DNA of 64,000 nucleotides from Bidens hawaiensis (taxonomy: Eukaryota > Streptophyta > Magnoliopsida > Asterales > Asteraceae), in NCBI GenBank assembly GCA_021521415.1, contig JAIQDT010009108.1, positions 46,110 to 110,109 on the forward strand, written 5' to 3'. Numbering within the stretch: position 1 is the first letter of the stretch; every line of letters starts with the position of its first letter. Shown piece by piece: positions 19,320 to 29,472 of this stretch. The translations under genes and the position numbers were made by a program. The notes below the pieces were generated by a model, which had not been told where the DNA came from, made no database searches, and saw only the letters and a program-made list of their open reading frames with translations.

Positions 19320-20262
19320 TGTAGGTTCCCAGCCGGATCTACACGGAAATACCTCGTTCTACGTAGGTGCGGAATCCCTATGTAAGACGATACGAGTGTA
19401 GAATCGATATACGTTAAACACAAGCAAACACACGTTACAATAACCAAAGAACACGTTGTATTGCAACTAATAACACGTGATATATCAATCACCGATTACA
19501 CGAACTGAACAACTGATTACAAACAAGCTGTAACCTAACACTTATATCATTCGACAACTTCGCCTAACATGTAGGCGAAGTTGTCACTAACTTCGCTTGT
19601 TCCACAAGTTCGCCTATATCAGGCGAACTTGTGAGACAACTTCGCTTAATCATAAATACAAAACATACTAACTCGATTACAGACACTAGATACTTAACTA
19701 CTGACATCATGCACCAACAGACTCCCCCTTGGCAGTAGCTTCATATCACTATCTTCAAACACGTGTCTCGTAATCCCAAAAATCTTGTATCTTCCATCTT
19801 CAAGCATGAACGCCTTCTCGTACACAAACTGAAACTACTCTTTGATATTTCTTTGCTTCTTCTTTCCAGGCAGGAATATAAAATATCTTTTTCTCATTTA
19901 GCACCTGCAGATCAGCTTGAGACAAATTCACTAAGTGCATTGGATCATACACTCTCATCAGCTCCTGTTCATCTTCATCCTCCATTACCGCCTCAGCCGT
20001 TTCACTATCAACGTACCACCATTTCAGATCCTTTAGCACGTCCTTGGGCATTTGTTTCATCGGCACTTCTTTTAAGCACCGGATCGGCTTATACTTCATT
20101 ATCATCCAAGGCTTGCCATCTGCTCTCATTCCTCTGTCTCTGTCTTCAACGAGCTTTCCTTTCTGCGGTTTCAACAGCTCGAACTTTTTCTTCTTTATGC
20201 TTTCCTTCCAGACTATCTTTCCAATGATCCTAGCCATGTTATCATCACTCCTGTTTATCAAC
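19320..20262 (-). mobile_element. 5'-truncated copia fragment: 3' LTR, PPT and end of the 3' ORF
   Basis: 19320-19719 is a diverged copy (TGTAGGTTCCC...CAACA) of the LTR at 1250-1687, with its own AACTTCGCCT words. It is followed by the same polypurine tract (complement of GACTCCCCCTTGG) and by coding sequence of the 3' accessory ORF. The sequence ends abruptly at 20262 within that ORF. There is no 5' LTR and no TSD. Confidence 0.8.
19800..20261 (-). pseudogene. Fragment of the copia 3' accessory ORF
   Basis: 153 codons homologous to the C-terminal domain of the ORF at 1757-2911: INRSDDNMARIIGKIVWKES and KWWYVDSETAEAVMEDEDEQ differ by few residues. The frame is open throughout, so substitutions between the copies are mostly conservative, hinting that the protein was under selection. 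The N-terminal part is missing. The end reads a little further (REGVHA) than the longer copy. Confidence 0.75.
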
Positions 20263-20905
20263 GGGCACTAGATTTTCAATTAATCCTCGTATCACGATGA
20301 AACAACACGAATATGGTATCATTGGGTTCTTATACCCAGCGCCTACAAATCCCAGTCCACCAAACTCCAATCATCGTGTTTAAATAGTGTTTTTGATTGA
20401 TATATACATACAGCTTAACATATGATTAAATAACCCACCAGATGTTAACGAATTTCATCGAGAATCCTTATGTTTGATTTGTTTTTACCATTTATATATA
20501 GATCTAGGATTACTAAACGAGCTGAACAAGTTTTCGTTATAGAACGTACCTGTAAACAAATCTGTTTACAAACGTGTTCTAGTCTCGATGTCGGTTTTGG
20601 CTCATTACGATGCTCTAACACTAACAAGCTCAGGTCTTTGCCTTCAGATCTTGGTTTGGGAAATCGAAAAGTGTTTGTGTGAGTTTTTGAGAGTATATGG
20701 AGTCTAAAGATAAGAATGAGTGTTTTAGGGTTTAAGGAGGTTTAAGGAGTATTTATACTCCCTTAAGCCCATGGACATAAGGCCCATCACCATCCCTTAT
20801 TCCATCTTTTAAATGTCCAAGCCCACACTCTAATATTTTATTCATTTAAACTGAATAATGACACGTCATTTCCTTTATTAATATTATCGAAAGTACGATT
20901 TTACA

Positions 20906-20988
20906 ATATCTTTTAATTATGTTTTTTAAATTCAAAACCTTATTATAATCTTTATTATTAAAATCTTTATTAGCTTTTAATACCTATT

Positions 20989-21036
<48 letters not shown>
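20906..21036. other. AT-rich flank with (TA)n run
   Basis: No genes. A perfect TA run of about 40 bp lies at 20996-21036, and AT-rich filler precedes it. Confidence 0.7.
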
Positions 21037-21038
<2 letters not shown>

Positions 21039-21585
21039 GGCTTGGATCTAAAGAGATTTTCTTTTAAAGAGAGAACAAGAGAACTACTAAATAATTATTT
21101 ATAACTTTAAAAAAAAATAATATTTTGCGATTTTTTCTTTCCTCCTTCTAATAAGATGATATTGTTCCTAAAAAAACAACAAAGAAATTTTTGTCGATGT
21201 AATGCATATGTGCATTAATGTGTATTGCATATATAAAATAGTGTTTTATTGCATATAATAAACCACAAATGCATTATAATAAACAATATTGAATATATGC
21301 AAATACAATACTAATAATTGTATGCAAAACACACTAACGCACATATGCACTATATCGATTTTTTTTTTATTTTTATATATAATATAACATTATTCAAATA
21401 TCAAAATTCACACTATTGCACATATTCATTATAAAAATGTCAATGTATTACGTATATGCATTATAACGATTTCTTTTAATATTTTTTATTTTTTTTATTT
21501 CTATATTTTTTTTTATTAAGAATAACAACATATAAAAATGATGAAATAAAATATAAATTAAAAAAAATTAATTAAATTAAAAATA
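21037..21585. mobile_element. MITE-like inverted-repeat element, left part
   Basis: GATCTAAAGAGATTTTCTTT (21044-21063) then AGAGAGAACAAGAGAACTAC (21068-21087) are mirrored as an inverted repeat at 43999-44055 (TTAGTTCTCTAGTTCTCTGT and GAGGAATTCTCTCTTGG). The rest is AT-rich and non-coding. The big gypsy array inserted near the element's right end. No TSD was recognised, though the left end touches (TA)n. Confidence 0.45.
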
Positions 21586-22724
21586 TGTAACATCCTAAAT
21601 TTTATAATAATAAATAAAGGAATTTATGCTTGTTAAATGTGTGTTAATATTTAATTAAGGTTAAATATAATAAAGAGTATGGACTTGGGTGGGAAAGATG
21701 GGATAAGGGATGGGATGGGCCTTAGGTGCATGGGCTTGAGAGGGTACAAATACCCCCTAAAACCTCCCTGAAACCATAAAACCCTCGTCTTATCATCCTT
21801 ATCCCCTACACACTCTAAAACACACACACAAAACCCCCCATTCATGGCCGCGGCTAGAGAGAGAGAGAGAGATCCAAGACCAAACCGAACCTAGATCTTG
21901 GTAAATCTTGGACATACAAGCAAGATACAAGATTGTTGTTCATAACCGAAGCTAGCCGTGACCTAACAAACATTTAAAGGTATGTTCCTTATCTTAAGGA
22001 TACAAAATGTAAACTTGATTATTGAAAATGGATTTAATGAACTCATGGAGGTATATGGCTCATAAAGAAACCCTGGTTCTAGCCTTTGAAGGTTTTAGCT
22101 CATATAAGTTCAATCTTTATGAGGGAACGGGCTAGGTCGTAGCCGAAAATGGTAAGGGGAAACGTTTATGGGACGATATAGGACCATAATAGGGGTTTAA
22201 ATGATTAAAACGTGTAAATATAATCGAATAAAGGACCAAATTGCATCAGCTCGTTCGAATATAATGATTAAACTTGAGTACAATGGACAATTCGATTACA
22301 AGGCCCCATTTCGATTACAATACATAATTCGATTACAATGCCTCATTCCATTAAAATGTTGGATTCGATTACATTGAACAAGTCTATTACAACGAGAGTT
22401 GGAATACAAATGCATGGTTCGATTACATGTCCTGAACTCAAATACAAAGGGCAACTCGAATACAGTGTATAAATCAAATACACGTGGGACTCGCTTACAT
22501 ATGATACATTCGAATACATGTACGTATAGCTAATTACAATGCTGAGACTCGCATACAATAAGCGAACTCGAATACATATTGGATTCGCTTACATGATTAT
22601 GATCGATTGTTTGGTATAATTCGAATACATATGCATGATTCGCATACATGCCTTGCATTCGTATACATGCATGCAACCGCAAACAAAGATCACAATCGAA
22701 TACATGTATGCATTCGCATACATG
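21586..22724 (+). repeat. Outer gypsy LTR 1, first part
   Basis: TGTAACATCC start; a donor-like AAAGGTATG at 21977-21985; then from 22250 dozens of TTCGATTACA, TCGAATACA and TTCGCATACA words. It is interrupted at 22724/31763 and its last 5 bp (acatg) are duplicated by the nested element. Confidence 0.85.
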
Positions 22725-24386
22725 TGTAACATCCTAAAATTTTAATGATGAATAAAGGAAGTTATGTTTAGTGATTTCGCGTAATTAATTAATATCGGGT
22801 AAGGAGCGGATCTTGGACTTGGATTAATTGAGAGGGGTTAAATGAGAATGGGATTTCAGGGATATAAATACCCCCAAAATCCCAAAATATCTTCATTTTT
22901 CACCAAACTCCCTAACACTCCAAAAACACACACATACCACACTAACTTCGCCGCCGGACCGAAGGCAGATCCGGGCAGATCCGGCAGACCCGAGTGAGAG
23001 AGAGAGCGATTAGTGGTGATAAGCAAGTAAACGAGATCCAAACAAGCCCAAAAGGTATGATTCTTGATCTTTGAAGTTTAAAGATCCAAGCTTTTTAGTG
23101 TATAAACGACCAAAAATGGTCGGGTAGCGTAGTGGGTGATATTGAACCATAGCAAGGGTGTTAAAATCGCTCGAAATGCCGATCAGAAACTAAAACAGCG
23201 GCTGTCTGGGCAACTTCGCCTTCATCTGGGCAACTTCGCCTTCAAAGCGACGAACTTCGCCTGCAAGCTATGTTCGCCTGTTGAACTTCGCCTGCAAGCT
23301 AAGTTCGCCTGATGGCAACTTCGCTGTAAAGTTAAGTTCGCCTAACTGGTAACTTCGCCTGAGGCCAAGTTCGCCTGATGACAACTTCGCCTGAGGCCAA
23401 GTTCGCCTGATGACAACTTCGCCTGAAGCCAAGTTCGCCTGATGGCAACTTCGCTGTAAAGCGAAGTTCGCCTAGCTGGTAACTTCGCCTAAAGCTAAGT
23501 TCGCCTAAGGTTAACTTCGCCTAAAGTCAAGTTCGATTAGAAAATAAATTAAAAATCTAATGAAAAATGTGTTAAGACAGTTAATGGAAATATCTGTGAT
23601 GATAGGGACCAGACCCTTATAATATCTGTGATGTTAGGGAATCGAACCCTTCTAATATTCGAAAACTAGGGACCAGACCCTTATAATATCTATGATGATA
23701 GGGACCAGACCCTTATAATATCTGTGATGTTAGGGAATCGAACCCTTCTAATATTCGAAAACTAGGGACCAGACCCTTATAATATCTGTGATGATAGGGA
23801 CCAGACCCTTATAATATCTGTGATGTTAGGGAATCGAACCCTTCTAATATTCGAAAACTAGGGACCAGACCCTTATAATATCTGTGAGGTTATAGGGCGA
23901 AAGGCTCTTTAGAAAGTATGATTATGTATGTAAGGAAAGTATGAAGGTAAAAATGAACGTATGATTATGTATGTAAAGAAAGTATGAAAGTAAAAAAAAA
24001 TGAAAGTAAAAGCACTTAGGTGTATATGAAAGAAGGTTAAGAGATTAAGTATGAAATGTAAGAATGTATTGTATGATTATGTGATTAACTAGAACTCACT
24101 CAGCGTAGCTGACTTTTAGTATGCACGCAGGTGAGTAGGATGAGGCAGCTCGCTTGAGAAGACACATGGCACTGAACAAGAATCTGGCATCTGAAGACTT
24201 ATGATGTGTTAATTTTAATGCTTTAATGTGAAAGATAATGAATGTTTTGAGACAAGTTATGAATTATGTAATGTTTTATGAAAGTTTTATATTCCGCATA
24301 AATGTTTTATTTAACTCTGATATTTAGAACTGTGTTTATAAGTAAATCTAACACGAAAGTAGGGTTACCGGTAACGGGGCCTTACA
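22725..24386 (+). repeat. Inner gypsy 5' LTR (internally deleted)
   Basis: 1662 bp. TATAAATA at 22863-22870 is a good TATA box; CAAAAGGTATG at 23049-23059 is a donor-like site; AACTTCGCCT/AAGTTCGCCT words fill 23205-23530. A deletion junction lies at about 23588, where the 3' LTR has a GC-rich hairpin and the mini-exon. Three ~96-bp units of the GGGACCAGACCCT repeat follow (23589-23890), then the conserved block 24091-24140. Confidence 0.9.
22863..22870 (+). promoter_or_regulatory. TATA box of the inner gypsy LTR
   Basis: TATAAATA about 140 bp into the LTR, followed by a C-rich stretch; transcription would begin roughly 30 bp downstream. The same box is present in the 3' LTR near 29611-29618. 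Confidence 0.65.
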
Positions 24387-24389
24387 AGT

Positions 24390-24401
24390 TGGTATCAGAG
24401 C
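24390..24401 (+). other. Primer-binding site of the inner gypsy element
   Basis: TGGTATCAGAGC three bases after the LTR end; full 12-base match to the initiator-Met tRNA primer used by plant LTR elements. Confidence 0.92.
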
Positions 24402-24788
24402 AAAGTTCGAGAGATTTAAGCATCCTACATGCTTAGACTCGAACAGAGTATGGAATTTAAGTAAGAAAGGAAAGAAGATGCCAGTTCAAGAATGGCATGT
24501 GTCGCTCAAGCAGGATCAGTAAAGGTAAATGGTATGATTAAATGATATATGTTAATGAGAAAGAAAAGATATGTGAACGTCAGGGATAGGAATAATTGAT
24601 TGTTTGATTTGACAAACTGCTTAAGTAGAACCAGCACAAATAGACTCATAAAGGGAAGTGTATAGGACATGGAAAGTAACGTGATCAGCTAATCACAACT
24701 GGCCACTGTTATTACCTGTTAGCCTTACTATCCTGGTACTAGATAGTTCCTTGAGTGATGATGTTTGTGTTTTCCCTTTTAGAATACG
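24402..24788 (+). promoter_or_regulatory. Gypsy leader with splice acceptor before gag
   Basis: Non-coding. It ends GTTTTCCCTTTTAG (24769-24782), a textbook 3' splice site, six bases before the gag ATG (24789). The site is kept in both decayed relatives (33741 and 41352). Splicing from an upstream LTR donor would remove the PBS from the mRNA; this is inferred. Confidence 0.5.
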
Positions 24789-25343
24789 ATGGCTGGAGCT
24801 GGAGACATTGTTGGAGCTGGAGGTCGCACTGGACGACGCGGTAGGCCACGTCGTGTCCAGCAACCTTCGGTTGAGACAGCTTCCGACACCGAAGCTGAGG
24901 GAAGCGCAGCGGGAAGAAACCCGGAAAACAATGAAGGAGTTCAACTGGATCCCGCAATTCAAGCAGCTATTGTTCAAGCTGTAGCTACTGCTGTGAAAAA
25001 TATTACCCCGGGAAGGTCTGATGGAAGCCGTGAAAGAACTGTTGAAGGGGCAGGTGGTAATGGTAGGAAGGATGACGAGAGGAAAAGAGGTGACTCAAGT
25101 GAGGTAAGGTCTGTGAAAGATGATGATAGGAAGAGGGGCCGAGGCGGTTGCAACTATAAGTCCTTCAAAGGTTGTGACCCGCCCAAGCTGACTGGTCTAG
25201 GAGACGCAATCGCTACTCTTCAGTGGATAACCACCATGGATAAGGTTATCTGCATTAGCGAGTGCCGTCCCGATCAAGCGGTAGGTTATGCTACTCAATC
25301 ATTTGAAGATGAGGCTATGTATTGGTGGGAGAGTGTGGAGTAG
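24789..25343 (+). CDS. gag: Inner gypsy Gag, N-terminal part ending at TAG
   Basis: 184 codons from ATG 24789, the first ATG after the acceptor-like site. The start is Gly/Arg-rich (GRTGRRGRPRRV). A charged linker and the beginning of the retrotransposon gag domain follow (FKGCDPPKLTGLGDAIATLQ, QSFEDEAMYWW). It stops at TAG 25341-25343; the same frame goes on with [10 protein letters not shown]. The relative at 34300 has CAG (Gln) at that codon, so a single C-to-T change explains the stop. Without it, gag-pol would be one frame of about 1546 codons. Confidence 0.88.
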   Translation: MAGAGDIVGAGGRTGRRGRPRRVQQPSVETASDTEAEGSAAGRNPENNEGVQLDPAIQAAIVQAVATAVKNITPGRSDGSRERTVEGAGGNGRKDDERKRGDSSEVRSVKDDDRKRGRGGCNYKSFKGCDPPKLTGLGDAIATLQWITTMDKVICISECRPDQAVGYATQSFEDEAMYWWESVE

Positions 25344-28300
25344 AGGAAGACCAGAGAAGAGATCAAAGAGATGAAGTGGGACGATCTGAAGGAGTTAGTA
25401 ATGAAGAAGTTATGTGCTGACGCCGAGGTTGAAAGGGCGGAGATGAAGTTCCTAAACTTGAAAGCTGGGACGATGACACATCGTGAGTACACTACAGAAT
25501 TCAACCGAATGTTTAGGTTGGTACCCGATATGGTCAGCACTGAGGCTAAGAGAATTAAGTGTTACGTGAGGGGATTACCACAGAGAATCCGCATGTTAGT
25601 CAGGACAAGTAAACCTGCTACTTTCGATTCTGCTGTTGAACTCGCAGTAATGGTCTATGCAGACCTGGCTGCGGATGATGTAGTGGTGGGAGATGAGAAG
25701 AAGGAGAAGAAATGGGTCGCTTCTGCTAAACGACCCGGTACTCAGTCGTGGAACCCCAAAGATAAGAAGCAGAGAGTGTGGGAGAAGAGATCGTGTAAGA
25801 CCTGCGGAAAGATGCATGGGGGAGAGTGCAAGTGGGGTAAAAGCTCTGGTGTTTGTCTCAAATGTGGAAAGGCTCATTGTGGAGAATGCAGAGTGGGGTC
25901 GAATGCCTGTTATAAGTGCGGAAAGGTAGGGCATTATGCTAATGAGTGCGGAGCGAAGCCAGCATGTTACAAATGTGGCAAGCCAGGCCATATGGCAAGG
26001 GAGTGCACTGAAGGTGAGGCTGGAGGTAGTGGGATGAAAGGTGCTGAACAAGCAAGGCCGAGGACTAGGGCCTACATGTTGACCCAAGAGCAAGCTAGAC
26101 AGATTCCTGATGTTGTGACAGGTACGTTCTTAGTAAACGGCATTTCTGCTGCCGTGTTATTTGATTCTGGTGCGAATAGAAGTTTTGTAGCTACGACATT
26201 TAGTAAACTAGCTAAAATGAAAGACTGCCGAGTGTCTGAAACTTTGGTAGTAGAAACCGCTAGTGACACTTCGGTTAAAATAATGAAAATGGTTAAGGAC
26301 TGTAGGATAGAACTGGAGGGACATGAGTTCCCGGTTACCTTGTACGTTATGACCTTGGGAGGGTTCGATGTGGTTTTGGGTATGGATTGGTTGTCTGAGT
26401 TTGAGGCTCAGATAGTATGTAAAAGTAGGATGATAAGGTTAAAGTCATTGGATGGTAGTGCGGTGACGGTTTATGGTGATAAGGAAAGTTCTGGGCTTAA
26501 TGTCATTTCGATGATGAAAGCCGAGGGTTTGCTAAGGCGAGGGTGTTGTGCCTACCTGGCGTATGTCGTCAACGCTACGGCCGAGACGAAAGAGATGAAA
26601 GATGTTCCTATTGTGCGCGACTACCCAGAAGTATTCCCTGAGGATCTTCCGGGGTTGCCACCGGAGCGAGAGATAGAATTTCAGATAGATTTAATACCAG
26701 GAGCCCAACCTGTCGCAAAGGCGCCTTACCGTCTAGCACCGTCTGAGATGAAGGAGTTGATGTCCCAACTGCAAGAACTCCTCGACAAGGGTTTCATAAG
26801 ACCGAGTGTTTCCCCGTGGGGCGCACCAGTATTGTTCGTGAAAAAGAAGGATGGAAGTATGAGGATGTGCATAGACTATCGTGAGTTGAATAAGCTTACG
26901 GTAAAGAATAGATATCCGTTGCCAAGGATTGATAATCTGTTTGACCAACTGCAAGGTTCAAGTTGGTTCTCACGAATAGATCTCAGATCAGGCTACCATC
27001 AGCTGAAGGTGAAAGAGGCAGACATCCCTAAGACAACGTTCCGAACGCGGTATGGACACTACGAGTTCCTCGTAATGTCATTCAGTCTAACAAATGCTCC
27101 TGCAGCATTTATGGACATGATGAATAGGGTGTGTCGGCCGATGTTGGATAAGTCGGTTATCGTCTTCATTGACGATATATTGATTTATTCAAAGAATGAG
27201 TCTGACCATGCCGAGCATCTGAGAGAGGTATTGGAAGTTTTGAAGAAAGAGAAGTTGTACGCCAAGTTTTCGAAGTGCGCGTTCTGGTTAAGAGAAGTGC
27301 AATTTTTAGGTCATATGGTTAATCCGGAGGGGATTAACGTGGACCCAGCTAAGATTGAAGCGATAACGAATTGGAAGACTCCGCAGAATCCGACTGATAT
27401 ACGAAGCTTCCTAGGGTTAGCTGGCTACTATAGGAGATTCATCGAAGGTTTCTCCAAGATAGCCGCACCGCTGACCGGTATGACCCGAAATTCGATAGTA
27501 TTCAGTTGGGGAAAGTTTCAGGAGGAAGCCTTTGAAGAATTGAAGAAGAGACTCACGCAAGCTCCAATCCTTACTTTACCCGATGGTGATGAGGATTTTG
27601 TTGTTTGTGCTGATGCCTCGCATCAAGGGTTAGGTTGCGTGTTGATGCAACGAGGGAAGGTGATAGCCTACGCGTCTAGACAGTTGAAGGTCCATGAGAG
27701 TACTTATCCGACGCATGATTTGGAGTTAGCAGCTGTAGTGCATGCTCTTAAGATATGGAGGCATTATCTGTACGGCACTAAGTGTACTATCTATACCGAT
27801 CATAAGAATTTAAAGTACTTCTTCGAGCAGAAAGAATTGAACATGAGGCAGAGAAGATGGTTAGAATTGACTCAGGATTACGACTGTGAGATTAAGTATT
27901 ACCCCGGTAAAGCTAACGTGGTCGCTGATGCGTTAAGTCGTAAGAATGAGGAAGTCCTTGCAACAGTGAAGTCATACAAGTTGATCATGAACCCGAGTCT
28001 TTTTGAAGAAATCATCAAGGTGCAGTCAGAAGTGTTAGTAGATGAAGGGTTAGTAAAGAAAGAAAGGATTTATGGTCAGCAAGATGAGTTGATGGAAAAC
28101 ACTCATGGAGTTAAGACTAGGTTCGACCATATGTGGATCCCACGCCACGGTGATCTTAGAAGTCGAATCTTAGATGAAGCTCATAAGTCAAGGTACTCAA
28201 TCCATCCAGGAGCTACAAAGATGTACCAAGACTTGAAAAGAGATTACTGGTGGCCAGGAATGAAGAACGATGTAGTGGATTATGTTGGTAAGTGCTTAAC

Positions 28301-29429
28301 TTGCTTACAAGTCAAAGCCGAACACCAAAAGCCTTATGGGAAGATGCAACCGCTAGAGATACCTGAGTGGAAATGGGAACACATCACCATGGATTTCATA
28401 ACTAAGCTACCTCGTACAGCTAAGCAGCATGATACCATCTGGGTGATTGTGGACCGTTTGACCAAGAGTGCTCACTTTCTGCCCATACGAGAGGCCATCT
28501 CGTCAGAAACGTTAGCAAGCTTGTTCGTCAAAGAAGTTGTAACCAAGCATGGAGTACCGTTATCGATCGTGTCCGATAGAGATACACGGTTTACTTCGAG
28601 GTTCTGGAAGAAATTCAATGAAGCTATGGGGACGAGATTGAACATCGGTACGGCGTATCATCCTCAAACCGATGGACAGTCTGAAAGGACGATCCAAACC
28701 CTTGAGGATATGCTACGTGCTTGTGTTTTAGATTTTGGTGGAAGTTGGGATGATCATCTGCACCTGGCAGAGTTCTCCTATAACAACAGTTACCATTCAA
28801 GTATTGGTATGCCACAGTTTGAAATGCTTTACGGTAGACGATGTAGAACCCCGGTGTGTTGGGGTGAGATTGGTCAGAAAGAAATGGGAAGCCTAGAAGT
28901 GGTTCAAGAAACGTCTTCAAAGTTCGATCAGATCAAAGCAAGATTGAAAGCCGCGCAAGACAGACAAAAGTCTTATGCAGATAAGCGGCGACGACCAATT
29001 GAGTTTAACGTTGGTGACAATGTGATACTTAAGGTCTCGCCTTGGAAAGGAATTATCCGTTTTAGGAAAAGAGGAAAGTTGAGTCCGAGGTACATTGGAC
29101 CGTTCAAGATTGTAGGTCGTGTGGGTGAAGTAGCTTATAAACTGGATTTACCCGATGAGTTAGAAGGAATTCATTCAACCTTCCATGTGTCTCATCTGAG
29201 GAAGTGTCTAGCTGATGACACGTCTCACGTGCCATTAATGGACATTGAGGTTGATGAACAATTGAACTACATCGAGCAACCGATAGAGATCGTTGATCGC
29301 AAGGAGAAGCAGCTTCGTCACAAGATTATACCCTTGGTAAAAGTGATATGGAAACACCGCAAGGGATCAGATGCTACTTGGGAAGCCGAGGATGAGATGC
29401 GCAAGTTTTACCCTAGTTTGTTTATGTAA
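25344..29429 (+). CDS. gag-pol: Inner gypsy Gag-Pol polyprotein, main part
   Basis: 1352 codons from the first ATG (25371), open to the natural stop. It holds the rest of the gag domain; two CCHC knuckles ([28 protein letters not shown], residues about 180-215); aspartic protease ([10 protein letters not shown], about 265); RT about 440-670 with [22 protein letters not shown] (usually FGLTNAPA) and the active-site FIDDILIYS near 600; RNase H about 740-870 ([11 protein letters not shown]); integrase with an H2C2 finger (about 940-985), [16 protein letters not shown] and [10 protein letters not shown] for the D-D-E triad. A C-terminal chromodomain ends at 1352 ([17 protein letters not shown]), which targets chromatin and marks the Tekay/Del group. 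Length is normal for the group. Upstream gag is cut by one TAG, so expression depends on read-through or internal initiation. Confidence 0.93.
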   Translation, partial: RKTREEIKEMKWDDLKELVMKKLCADAEVERAEMKFLNLKAGTMTHREYTTEFNRMFRLVPDMVSTEAKRIKCYVRGLPQRIRMLVRTSKPATFDSAVELAVMVYADLAADDVVVGDEKKEKKWVASAKRPGTQSWNPKDKKQRVWEKRSCKTCGKMHGGECKWGKSSGVCLKCGKAHCGECRVGSNACYKCGKVGHYANECGAKPACYKCGKPGHMARECTEGEAGGSGMKGAEQARPRTRAYMLTQEQARQIPDVVTGTFLVNGISAAVLFDSGANRSFVATTFSKLAKMKDCRVSETLVVETASDTSVKIMKMVKDCRIELEGHEFPVTLYVMTLGGFDVVLGMDWLSEFEAQIVCKSRMIRLKSLDGSAVTVYGDKESSGLNVISMMKAEGLLRRGCCAYLAYVVNATAETKEMKDVPIVRDYPEVFPEDLPGLPPEREIEFQIDLIPGAQPVAKAPYRLAPSEMKELMSQLQELLDKGFIRPSVSPWGAPVLFVKKKDGSMRMCIDYRELNKLTVKNRYPLPRIDNLFDQLQGSSWFSRIDLRSGYHQLKVKEADIPKTTFRTRYGHYEFLVMSFSLTNAPAAFMDMMNRVCRPMLDKSVIVFIDDILIYSKNESDHAEHLREVLEVLKKEKLYAKFSKCAFWLREVQFLGHMVNPEGINVDPAKIEAITNWKTPQNPTDIRSFLGLAGYYRRFIEGFSKIAAPLTGMTRNSIVFSWGKFQEEAFEELKKRLTQAPILTLPDGDEDFVVCADASHQGLGCVLMQRGKVIAYASRQLKVHESTYPTHDLELAAVVHALKIWRHYLYGTKCTIYTDHKNLKYFFEQKELNMRQRRWLELTQDYDCEIKYYPGKANVVADALSRKNEEVLATVKSYKLIMNPSLFEEIIKVQSEVLVDEGLVKKERIYGQQDELMENTHGVKTRFDHMWIPRHGDLRSRILDEAHKSRYSIHPGATKMYQDLKRDYWWPGMKNDVVDYVGKCLTCLQVKAEHQKPYGKMQPLEIPEWKWEHITMDFITKLPRTAKQHDTIWVIVDRLTKSAHFLPIREAISSETLASLFVKEVVTKHGVPLSIVSDRDTRFTSRFWKKFNEAMGTRLNIGTAYHPQTDGQSERTIQTLEDMLRACVLDFGGSWDDHLHLAEFSYNNSYHSSIGMPQFEMLYGRRCRTPVCWGEIGQKEMGSLEVVQETSSKFDQIKARLKAAQDRQKSYADKRRRPIEFNVGDNVILKVSPWKGIIRFRKRGKLSPRYIGPFKIVGRVGEVAYKLDLPDELEGIHSTFHVSHLRKCLADDTSHVPLMDIEVDEQLNYIEQPIEIVDRKEKQLRHKIIPLVKVIWKHRKGSDATWEAEDEMRKFYPSLFM

Positions 29430-29446
29430 TAGTTAGGTTTCGGGGA

Positions 29447-29472
29447 CGAAACCTCTTTAAGGAGGGGAGACT
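29447..29472 (+). other. Polypurine tract region of the inner gypsy element
   Basis: CTTTAAGGAGGGGAGACT immediately precedes the 3' LTR; related tracts precede 38291 and, in reverse, follow 57759. Confidence 0.8.

Larger units (their letters stand above)
18360..20905 (-). mobile_element. Minus-strand gypsy solo LTR, carrying a copia fragment
   Basis: Starts TGTAAGGCCCTAATCCCGG and ends ATTTTACA on plus. It includes the TTAGTATGCACGC-type block (18630-18665), a (CATA)n run (18829-18862), four GGGTCTG/GGGTATG repeats (18905-19085) and, at 20540-20550, the donor-like CAGGTACG of the leader. No internal region follows on either side. Flanks atctc (18355-18359) and atatc (20906-20910) match at 4 of 5 bases, fitting an aged TSD. 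A copia fragment replaces about 550 bp of the LTR at 19320-20262 (compare 56463-57018). Confidence 0.65.

Noticed and set aside
22856..23041. 61-codon minus-strand ORF found identically at 29604-29789
   Set aside because: The two copies are identical only because they lie in the two LTRs of one element; the frame is antisense to the promoter region.
23205..23530. CRISPR-like array of short direct repeats
   Set aside because: Words are 10 bp, degenerate, with short non-unique spacers, inside a plant LTR; no cas genes and wrong kind of genome.
24390..24401. tRNA gene signal at TGGTATCAGAGC sites
   Set aside because: These are primer-binding sites next to LTRs; no cloverleaf or A/B boxes surround them.
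25371..29429. Endogenous pararetrovirus (caulimovirus-like) origin of the gypsy RT
   Set aside because: Integrase with H2C2 and D-D-E motifs, a chromodomain and flanking LTRs with TSD are present; no movement or coat protein genes.
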